In this document: positions 46,053-51,911 of the stretch, in pieces | Layout of the letters: each line of letters opens with the position of its first letter | How positions within the stretch are numbered: the stretch's first letter is position 1 | Assembly: GCF_024346585.1 (NCBI RefSeq) | Contig: NZ_AP024523.1 | Span: 567,001 to 631,000, forward strand | Reading direction: 5' to 3' | Length of the DNA: 64,000 nt | Source of the DNA: Streptococcus toyakuensis | GTDB taxonomy: Bacteria > Bacillota > Bacilli > Lactobacillales > Streptococcaceae | Position numbers and translations under genes: made by a program | Notes under the pieces: generated by a model | What the model was told of the DNA's origin: nothing | The model's database searches: none | Seen by the model: only the letters and a program-made list of their open reading frames with translations

Positions 46053-46076
46053 ATCTCCCTTCGGGGAGATTTTTTT
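46053..46076 (+). terminator. Intrinsic terminator with UUCG loop
   Basis: ATCTCCC-TTCG-GGGAGAT followed by T6; a very stable tetraloop hairpin with no gene directly upstream, so it insulates the cadD cassette. Confidence 0.85.
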
Positions 46077-46084
46077 GTTTCACT
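46067..46084 (+). repeat. 18-bp perfect direct repeat, left copy
   Basis: AGATTTTTTTGTTTCACT is repeated exactly at 47242-47259, the right copy beginning at the cadD stop codon. The copies lie 1175 bp apart. Confidence 0.75.
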
Positions 46085-46225
46085 GAAAGTTTCGTACATT
46101 CTTCTCCTCGCCGTCTAGTCTATAAACGTTTTATCCAGCAAGAATCATGATGCTAAGGGTGTAAGAAATCCGTATGAAAATAGGGAAACGACACCGTGTT
46201 CGATGAACACAAGGAGTACCATCTT

Positions 46226-46284
46226 TTTCACTAGGATTTTAGCCTGAACTCAAATCAGCTCTCTGACTTCAGAGGGCTTTTTTA
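46226..46284 (+). repeat. Direct repeat B (terminator-containing), left copy
   Basis: From TTTCACTAGGATTTTA to the T run; it closely matches 47253-47311. It contains the hairpin GCTCTCTGA / TCAGAGGGC (46258-46277) and a T tail, i.e. an orphan terminator upstream of cadD. Confidence 0.75.
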
Positions 46285-46361
46285 TTGAGGTTTTATCGGT
46301 CACAATTTTGGAGACTACAAAAACCTCAAATGGTATCAGCTAATTACACCATAAGGGTGCG

Positions 46362-46392
46362 CAGCTACTCGGCTTGAAAAGCCTAGTAGCTG
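46362..46392. other. Stable hairpin upstream of cadD promoter
   Basis: CAGCTACTCGGCTT pairs with AAGCCTAGTAGCTG (13 of 14 positions) around a tiny A-rich loop. No T run follows, so it is not a classic terminator; it could be a recombination or replication remnant. Confidence 0.5.
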
Positions 46393-46420
46393 TCTGCAAG
46401 CCCCTTCGGAGAGCCCACAC

Positions 46421-46454
46421 TTTACGAAGTAAAGTATAGTATGTTATACTTTAC
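46421..46454 (+). promoter_or_regulatory. cadD promoter with overlapping palindromic operator
   Basis: TTTACG (46421-46426) and TGTTATACT (TATACT 46445-46450) form the promoter. A perfect 10-bp inverted repeat GTAAAGTATA-N6-TATACTTTAC (46429-46454) covers spacer and -10, as expected for a repressor such as an ArsR-type metal sensor. No such regulator is encoded next to it. Confidence 0.7.
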
Positions 46455-46518
46455 ATGGAAGTAGTCACCGAATTCCAGTTAGAAATTACTTTGTAACTAC
46501 GTTTTGAGGAGGAGTAAA

Positions 46519-46593
46519 ATGCTTTCCTATGTTCGACATTACCCACTAGCGATAGCTAAATTAATGTGTCTGTGCTCTCCTAAAATCTGCTGA
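46519..46593 (+). CDS. Cys-rich 24-residue leader peptide upstream of cadD
   Basis: ATG at 46519 is preceded by a very strong GAGGAGGAG ribosome site and opens a 24-codon frame, MLSYVRHYPLAIAKL then MCLCSPKIC, ending in TGA at 46591. It lies within the cadD 5' leader, 29 nt before cadD, after the promoter at 46421-46454. Its last nine residues hold three cysteines. The TCTCCT stretch inside those codons (46576-46581) is complementary to the cadD ribosome site AGGAGG (46612-46617). This suggests that ribosome progress or stalling in the frame controls access to cadD. I know of no described leader of this kind; translation and regulation are inferred. Confidence 0.6.
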   Translation: MLSYVRHYPLAIAKLMCLCSPKIC

Positions 46594-46622
46594 TTTATTA
46601 CTGACTAATACAGGAGGTTTTT

Positions 46623-47243
46623 ATGGGACAGACAATCATATCTGCTATTGGTGTTTATATTTCCACCAGTATCGATTATTTAATTATTTTATTTATTTTA
46701 TTTGCACAGCTATCACAGAATAAACAAAAATGGCATATTTATGCGGGGCAATATCTAGGCACAGGCTTACTTGTAGGGGCGAGTTTAGTTGCTGCTTATG
46801 TCGTTAATTTCGTGCCTGAAGAATGGATGGTTGGATTGCTTGGTTTAATCCCTATCTATTTAGGGATTCGCTTTGCAATTGTTGGAGAAGGTGAGGAAGA
46901 AGAGGAAGAAGAGGAAGAAATTATTGAAAGATTAGAACAAAGCAAGGCAAATCAACTGTTTTGGACAGTTACATTGCTGACAATTGCGTCTGGCGGAGAT
47001 AATTTAGGTATCTATATACCTTATTTTGCTTCGTTAGATTGGTCACAGACCCTCGTGGCGTTGCTTGTGTTTGTAATCGGCATAATTATCTTATGCGAGA
47101 TTAGTCGGGTGTTATCCTCTATTCCGTTAATATTCGAGACAATTGAAAAATACGAGCGAATCATTGTGCCCTTAGTATTCATTCTACTTGGACTATACAT
47201 CATGTATGAAAATGGCACGATAGAGACTTTTCTGACCGTGTAG
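46623..47243 (+). CDS. cadD: CadD-family cadmium resistance transporter
   Basis: A 206-residue membrane protein of the CadD family with five or six predicted helices. The conserved STSIDYLIILFILF (about 14-27) and GGDNLGIYIPYFA (about 126-138) motifs are present. A cytoplasmic loop (about 89-105) carries a run of nine glutamates, encoded by three exact GAGGAAGAA repeats (46893-46919). CadD proteins give cadmium tolerance by export or sequestration. AGGAGG lies 6 nt before the ATG. The usual CadX/CadC partner regulator is missing from the neighbourhood. Terminators stand on both sides. Confidence 0.9.
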   Translation: MGQTIISAIGVYISTSIDYLIILFILFAQLSQNKQKWHIYAGQYLGTGLLVGASLVAAYVVNFVPEEWMVGLLGLIPIYLGIRFAIVGEGEEEEEEEEEIIERLEQSKANQLFWTVTLLTIASGGDNLGIYIPYFASLDWSQTLVALLVFVIGIIILCEISRVLSSIPLIFETIEKYERIIVPLVFILLGLYIMYENGTIETFLTV

Positions 47244-47259
47244 ATTTTTTTGTTTCACT
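47242..47259 (+). repeat. 18-bp perfect direct repeat, right copy
   Basis: Identical to 46067-46084; it begins within the cadD stop codon. Confidence 0.75.
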
Positions 47260-47311
47260 AGGATTTTATCCCGAGCTCAAATTGGCTCTCTGATTTTCAG
47301 AGGGCTTTTTA
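47253..47311 (+). repeat. Direct repeat B, right copy (with cadD terminator)
   Basis: Close copy of 46226-46284. The hairpin GCTCTCTGA / TCAGAGGGC (47285-47305) with T5 is the cadD terminator. Confidence 0.78.
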
Positions 47312-47313
47312 TG

Positions 47314-47368
47314 TTGTCACCTTACCTCGACATACTCAAGTTTAATCTTCGGTTACGGTTCCTAGCAC
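47314..47368 (+). repeat. 55-bp direct repeat A, right copy
   Basis: Matches 45974-46028 with about five differences; it ends just before the promoter of the siderophore operon. Confidence 0.85.
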
Positions 47369-47400
47369 AATAAAACCAACTATATTCATTTGTTCTCATC

Positions 47401-47429
47401 TTGTTACGCAGTTGAAAATATGGTATACT
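47401..47429 (+). promoter_or_regulatory. Promoter of the siderophore uptake operon
   Basis: TTGTTA (47401-47406), 17-bp spacer, TATACT (47424-47429) with an extended TGG. No Fur box was recognised. Confidence 0.7.
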
Positions 47430-47479
47430 TTTTCATGAGAATTTTCTAAATTTTTAAGATTCTATCATAGGAGGTTTGC

Positions 47480-48526
47480 ATGCTTTCCAAATTTTCTGGA
47501 AGCCGACAAGACCAGCAATTTGTGTTACTTTTAGTTATTTTGCTAGGTATTTTAGGGATTTCTCTCTTTCTAGCAGTTTCAATGGGATCTGTTGCGATTG
47601 ATCTAGGAGATACCTATCGGATTATTTTGAGCAGGTTAGGATTTCCTCTTGATATAGGAGAGGTTTCCAAGTCCACTCTTGCCATTGTATGGAACATGAG
47701 ATTCCCTCGAGTATTGTTAGGTCTGATAGTAGGAGCAGGCCTTTCTATGTGTGGTAGCGTGATGCAGTCCACGGTAAACAATCCCATCGCTGAGCCCTAT
47801 GTCTTAGGAATCTCTGCGGGTGCAACTCTAGGGGCAACATTGAGCATCATTCTTGGTTTAAAAGTGATGATTAGCCTTGGAGCTTTTCTTGGAGCTATTT
47901 TGGCAACAATTGTTGTTCTCATCATTGCCTCTATGCAGGGAAGAATGACGACTTCTAGTCTGATTTTATCAGGAACGGTGGTCAACGCTCTCTTTCTGGC
48001 TTTTTCAAACTTTATTATCTCAGTCGGAGCTAATGCGGATAGTGTGATGACCATTAAGTTTTGGACAATGGGCTCGCTTGCTGGGACTACCTGGGCAGAC
48101 TTGGTCCTGCCAACTATAGTAGTAGGAATGACCTTTCTATTTTTTTCTACGCAGTATCGTGTTTTTAATGCGATGATGATGGGAGATGAGGCTGCTTTAA
48201 CTTTGGGAATTCCTTTACGATTTTATTGGTATCTTTATGTGACAATGGTGGCTGTGCTGACAGCAGTCTTAGTGGCAACCTGTGGGATTATTGGATTTGT
48301 CGGTCTGATTACTCCACATTTAGCTCGAGGGTTAGTAGGAACGAATTACAAGAGGCTTTTTCCTGTTGCAACCTTGCTAGGTGCCCTCTTTGTCATCTGG
48401 GCAGACGTACTCTCTCGTATCATCATTCCAAACGCAGAGCTTCCTATTGGTATTTTCACAGCCTTAGTAGGTGCTCCCTTCTTTATCTACATTGTTGGAG
48501 GTAGGCGAAGGGAGGTGAGGGTCTGA
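47480..48526 (+). CDS. FecCD-family ABC permease (iron-siderophore type)
   Basis: A 348-residue permease with about nine or ten membrane helices of the BtuC/FecCD family. The N-terminal RFPRVLLGLIVGAGLSMCGSVMQ, the NPIAEPYVLGISAGA segment and the coupling region GFVGLITPHLARGLVG are characteristic. Only one permease gene is present, so the channel must be a homodimer. AGGAGG is upstream. It is first in an operon with an ATPase, a lipoprotein and an esterase. Substrate (ferric siderophore or heme) is inferred from family and from the esterase. Confidence 0.9.
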   Translation: MLSKFSGSRQDQQFVLLLVILLGILGISLFLAVSMGSVAIDLGDTYRIILSRLGFPLDIGEVSKSTLAIVWNMRFPRVLLGLIVGAGLSMCGSVMQSTVNNPIAEPYVLGISAGATLGATLSIILGLKVMISLGAFLGAILATIVVLIIASMQGRMTTSSLILSGTVVNALFLAFSNFIISVGANADSVMTIKFWTMGSLAGTTWADLVLPTIVVGMTFLFFSTQYRVFNAMMMGDEAALTLGIPLRFYWYLYVTMVAVLTAVLVATCGIIGFVGLITPHLARGLVGTNYKRLFPVATLLGALFVIWADVLSRIIIPNAELPIGIFTALVGAPFFIYIVGGRRREVRV

Positions 48527-48527
48527 T

Positions 48528-49283
48528 ATGGACTTGATTTGTCAGGATGTCCACTTTGGACTAGGAGAGAAAAAAATCCTCAAAGGAGTTTCTCTTAGGG
48601 TTGAGGGGCATCAATTTCATACGATACTAGGACCAAATGGAAGTGGAAAAACCAGCCTGCTTAAACTCCTCTATCGTCAGGAAAAGGCAGACAAAGGCTT
48701 GATAAGCCTAGATGGAAAGTCACTGGAGCATTGGTCACTAAAAGAAACAGCCAAGCAAATGGCGGTCGTCACCCAGTTTAACCAACTGCAGTTTGATTGT
48801 ACAGTTGAAGAAATCGTCTTGCTGGGAAGAACTCCCCACCTCTCTTTTTTACAGAAGGAAAGGGAAAGGGATTTTACTCTCGTTCAAGATGCCCTCGTTA
48901 AGGTGGATATGCTCGAGAAGAAAACTCGTCTCTATTCGTCTCTGTCAGGGGGAGAGAAACAGCGAGTTTTGTTAGCCCGCGCCTTGGCGCAAGAACCGAC
49001 TCTCTTGCTCCTGGACGAACCAACCAATCACTTGGATATCAAGTATCAGTTAGACTTGTTGACCATTGTGAAGAATCTCAAGGTCAATGTTCTAGCTGTC
49101 CTACATGATATTCAACTTGCTTGTCGCTATTCGGATTATCTCTATCTGATGAAAGAGGGAGAAATCCTTTACCAAGGGACTCCAAAGGAGACCATCACCC
49201 CTGAGTCATTGCAAACTGTATACGGAGTTCAAAGTCAGGTGACTTGGACCGAGGATCAGCAAGCTATGATTCACTATTTATAA
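48528..49283 (+). CDS. FepC/FecE-family ABC ATPase
   Basis: A 251-residue ATPase. Walker A GPNGSGKTS (about 35-43), signature LSGGEKQRVLLARAL, Walker B LLLLDEPTNHLD and switch LHD(I) are complete. The family energises uptake of iron complexes or cobalamin. It starts 1 bp after the permease stop and is clearly cotranscribed. A GGGAGGTGAGG site lies inside the permease end. Confidence 0.93.
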   Translation: MDLICQDVHFGLGEKKILKGVSLRVEGHQFHTILGPNGSGKTSLLKLLYRQEKADKGLISLDGKSLEHWSLKETAKQMAVVTQFNQLQFDCTVEEIVLLGRTPHLSFLQKERERDFTLVQDALVKVDMLEKKTRLYSSLSGGEKQRVLLARALAQEPTLLLLDEPTNHLDIKYQLDLLTIVKNLKVNVLAVLHDIQLACRYSDYLYLMKEGEILYQGTPKETITPESLQTVYGVQSQVTWTEDQQAMIHYL

Positions 49284-49302
49284 GAATGAAAAGGAAAACA
49301 AG

Positions 49303-50313
49303 ATGAAAAAAACACTAAGCATTTTACTCGTAACAGTAGCTACCCTAACTATGGCAGCTTGTGGCAACACTAGTACAGAAAAAGCTACCACACAATCTAG
49401 CACAGAGACAAGTCAAAAGGCTAACGCAGAGACGACTTATCCACTAACGGTCAAAACCTATGACGCGAAAGGGAATGAAGTCGAACAAGTCTTTGACAAG
49501 GCACCTGAAAAAGTTATCACTAACAATCTTTCAACCACTGAAATCTTATTGGAGTTGGGGTTGAAGGATAAAATTGCTGGCATGCTTAATCCTGATAATG
49601 CTGTGACGGGCAAATACAAGGACGCGATTGCGACGATTCCTCAAATTGGGGATAAAAAAACAGTCTCACAAGAGACAGTCCTTTCTTATGAGCCGGACGC
49701 TGTGATGGGTCGAAACATGATGTTTTCTGAAAAATCCTTGGGGACAGTTAGCACTTGGAATGAAAATAAAATCCCAGTTTATACACAAAAAGCTTCTCTC
49801 TCAACAATTCAGCAAGATTTGGGGAATATCGTAGAAGATGTCAAAAATCTTGGAATGATTTTTAATGTTCAGGACAAGGCTAATGAATACGCAGCACAAT
49901 TACAAACTAAAATTGATGCTGTTAAGAAAGCAAATCCAGCAAGCCAAGGTGAAAAGAAAAAGGCTTTGATTATGGTTGCTTATAATGATGAAACCTTCGG
50001 TGCCTACAAGTCTGCTTTGCAAGAAAGTTTGCTGAACCAACTTGGTTATACAAACGTTGCAACGGGAACATCAGGCTTGACCTTGGAAAATCTCGTGTCA
50101 ATGGATCCTGAATTGATTATCTATGTAACCAGCGACCGCAATAAAAAATTGGATGAAAAAGCAGTAGAGTTGATGAAGGCAAATGCTGTTTTGGAAAGCG
50201 TTCCTGCAATTAAGAATCAAAAAATCATGAACATCTCTTACGATGAATTGATGGACTATGGTCCAGCAGTGGTTGATTCCCTTGAGAAAATCAATGACTT
50301 TATCAATAAATAA
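49303..50313 (+). CDS. FecB/FepB-family substrate-binding lipoprotein
   Basis: A 336-residue lipoprotein. The lipobox is MAACGNTS (Cys at about 20), followed by a Ser/Thr-rich linker and a two-lobed Peripla_BP_2 fold (about 60-335) with KVITNNLSTTEILLELGL and IAGML. It would bind the iron complex outside the membrane and hand it to the permease. It differs from the PiuA and PiaA binding proteins of pneumococcus as I remember them, so it is probably a third specificity. The esterase gene overlaps its end by 20 bp. Confidence 0.9.
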   Translation: MKKTLSILLVTVATLTMAACGNTSTEKATTQSSTETSQKANAETTYPLTVKTYDAKGNEVEQVFDKAPEKVITNNLSTTEILLELGLKDKIAGMLNPDNAVTGKYKDAIATIPQIGDKKTVSQETVLSYEPDAVMGRNMMFSEKSLGTVSTWNENKIPVYTQKASLSTIQQDLGNIVEDVKNLGMIFNVQDKANEYAAQLQTKIDAVKKANPASQGEKKKALIMVAYNDETFGAYKSALQESLLNQLGYTNVATGTSGLTLENLVSMDPELIIYVTSDRNKKLDEKAVELMKANAVLESVPAIKNQKIMNISYDELMDYGPAVVDSLEKINDFINK

Positions 50314-50986
50314 TGAGTTTGATTGGGAAGGAATTCAAGTCAAAATCAGCCTTCCTTCTAACTACGACCCCAATCAAACCTATCCGGCAATTTTATTGAA
50401 TGATGGAAACTTGGACTTCCTATCGTCCCTTTCCGAATCTGTGATTTTGGTGGGTTTGACCTCTAAAAATCGCTTAGACGACTATACTCCCTGGGCGACA
50501 TCGGCTCTGAGAGATGGAGCTCCAGATTTTGGCGGTCAGGCAAACGTCTATCATGATCATTTATTTGGAGGCCTTTTAGACAAGTTGCAGTCACTTTATC
50601 GCCTGGACGAAACTCGCCTTGCTTATGGAGGTTACTCACTAGGTGGTTTGGCGGCAGTCTACAGTCTTTTCAGCTTTGACAAGGTTTCCTGTGTCTTTTC
50701 GATCTGCGGTTCCTTTTGGTATCCTGATTTTGTGACCTACTGCAAGGAAGAAAATGTGAAAAATTTGGACTGTTTGCTGTATTTACAGAATGGTCAAACA
50801 GAAGGAGAACGCCACACTAATCGCTTGGCTCAAGCACCAGTCTATGCTGAGCAGATCCATACCAGTCTTCAGAAACGCTATCCGAACGGCCAGTTTGTCT
50901 TTGACCCTTATGGACACCATGACCAAGTGGCCGAACGATTTTTAGCCTTTTCCAGCTGGTTGGCCCAAAAATGGAAAATCGAATAA
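50294..50986 (+). CDS. Fes/IroE-like serine esterase (siderophore hydrolase candidate)
   Basis: A 230-residue alpha/beta hydrolase without a signal peptide. The nucleophile elbow is YGGYSLGGLAAVYS (G-Y-S-L-G), the His is probably in YGHHDQ near the C-terminus, and the acid could be Asp of FVFDP. It resembles the COG2819/IroE esterase group. The start at 50294 fits the MTLSINNEFDWEG N-terminus; an ATG at 50258 lies deeper inside the lipoprotein gene. As the last gene of a ferric-complex uptake operon it most likely opens ester-linked siderophores in the cytosol to release iron. Substrate is not shown by sequence. Confidence 0.8.
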   Translation: MTLSINNEFDWEGIQVKISLPSNYDPNQTYPAILLNDGNLDFLSSLSESVILVGLTSKNRLDDYTPWATSALRDGAPDFGGQANVYHDHLFGGLLDKLQSLYRLDETRLAYGGYSLGGLAAVYSLFSFDKVSCVFSICGSFWYPDFVTYCKEENVKNLDCLLYLQNGQTEGERHTNRLAQAPVYAEQIHTSLQKRYPNGQFVFDPYGHHDQVAERFLAFSSWLAQKWKIE

Positions 50987-50993
50987 AAAATTT

Positions 50994-51021
50994 ATCCCTT
51001 GGCTTTTGCCAAGGGATTGTT
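50994..51021 (+). terminator. Terminator of the siderophore operon
   Basis: Perfect ATCCCTTGGC-TTTT-GCCAAGGGAT stem followed by a T-rich run. Confidence 0.85.
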
Positions 51022-51029
51022 GTATTTAT

Positions 51030-51779
51030 TTAAGCAAGTTTTTCTCTTTTCTTATCTGGATTCCAGATAAAGCTTGCGATAAAGCTAAAGATGATGGTTA
51101 GGATAGCGAGGATAATGGCAAGGATGAGGGCAGGGATGCGGATAAGCCACCAGAGTGGGTTTGGTTTTTTATTATTGTGCCATTGTTTCGTTTCTTGGTC
51201 CAGACGTTGAAATTCTGTTTGGATACGATTGGCGACTGTTTCAATGCCTTCGTCATTCATTTTTTTGATATCTGAGATATCAATTGGATTTCCAAAGTTC
51301 ATATCGACACGTTCACGACTAATCAAGCCCTTCAAAGTCATGGGACCTGTGTAGGTAACCGGCATAATACGGACCTTGGCCATTTTGGCAATCAGAGCTA
51401 CGCCACCCTTGACATCGTTTGAGTGTCGGCTTCCACTTGGAAACATGATGAGAGAGCGGTCACTTTTTTTGAGAACATTGATAGGATATTTGATGGCTGA
51501 GGCGCTAGGATTTTCACGGTCGATAGGAAAGGCACCACACATACGAATCCACCAGCCAAAGATACGGTTGGTAAAGAGCTCTTTTTTGGCCATAAAGATA
51601 AATTGTTTTGGTTTGGTCGCAAAGGCCATATAAACTGGATCCCACCAGGTGCGGTGAGGTGCAACCAAAATATAATTTTCATCTTGATTAGGAATTTTAT
51701 CAGTATTATGATAATGGGCATTGCCATTGATGGACCATAGGAGCAAGACAACCAATCCACGTAAATAAGTATAAAACAT
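51030..51779 (-). CDS. PlsC-like 1-acyl-glycerol-3-phosphate acyltransferase
   Basis: A 249-residue acyltransferase. The catalytic HX4D box is VAPHRTWWDPVYM (about 36-48), the substrate-binding FPSGSRH (the PEGT-type block) follows near residue 120, and a C-terminal membrane helix (about 208-238) precedes a basic end. It would acylate lysophosphatidic acid or a related glycerolipid at the membrane. The start at 51779 is preceded by AAGGAGATCG; the frame is open a further 45 nt. Confidence 0.87.
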   Translation of the reverse strand: MFYTYLRGLVVLLLWSINGNAHYHNTDKIPNQDENYILVAPHRTWWDPVYMAFATKPKQFIFMAKKELFTNRIFGWWIRMCGAFPIDRENPSASAIKYPINVLKKSDRSLIMFPSGSRHSNDVKGGVALIAKMAKVRIMPVTYTGPMTLKGLISRERVDMNFGNPIDISDIKKMNDEGIETVANRIQTEFQRLDQETKQWHNNKKPNPLWWLIRIPALILAIILAILTIIFSFIASFIWNPDKKREKLA

Positions 51780-51895
51780 GCGATCTCCTTCGATTATTTT
51801 CTTGTTATTATTATACCTTATCAAAGGAGGGCTGGCAAACTTTTCCCTTGACTAGGTGCATATTTGGGGTGAGATTAGAATTTTTTTAGAAAAAA

Positions 51896-51904
51896 TGATA
51901 TGAT
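51896..51904 (+). promoter_or_regulatory. Extended -10 promoter of the P-type ATPase (predicts a leaderless mRNA)
   Basis: TGATATGAT (TG 51896-51897, TATGAT 51899-51904), 7 nt before the ATG at 51912. No ribosome site is seen between them. Confidence 0.45.
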
Positions 51905-51911
51905 AGAATTT

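Noticed and set aside
46085..46225. Possible small gene or known ncRNA between rpsO and cadD
   Set aside because: Only very short frames without ribosome sites; no recognised RNA motif beyond a small GTGTTC/GAACAC hairpin.
51780..51911. Manganese (yybP-ykoY) or magnesium riboswitch before the P-type ATPase
   Set aside because: The gap is short and shows no riboswitch core or expression platform; the -10 box lies next to the ATG.
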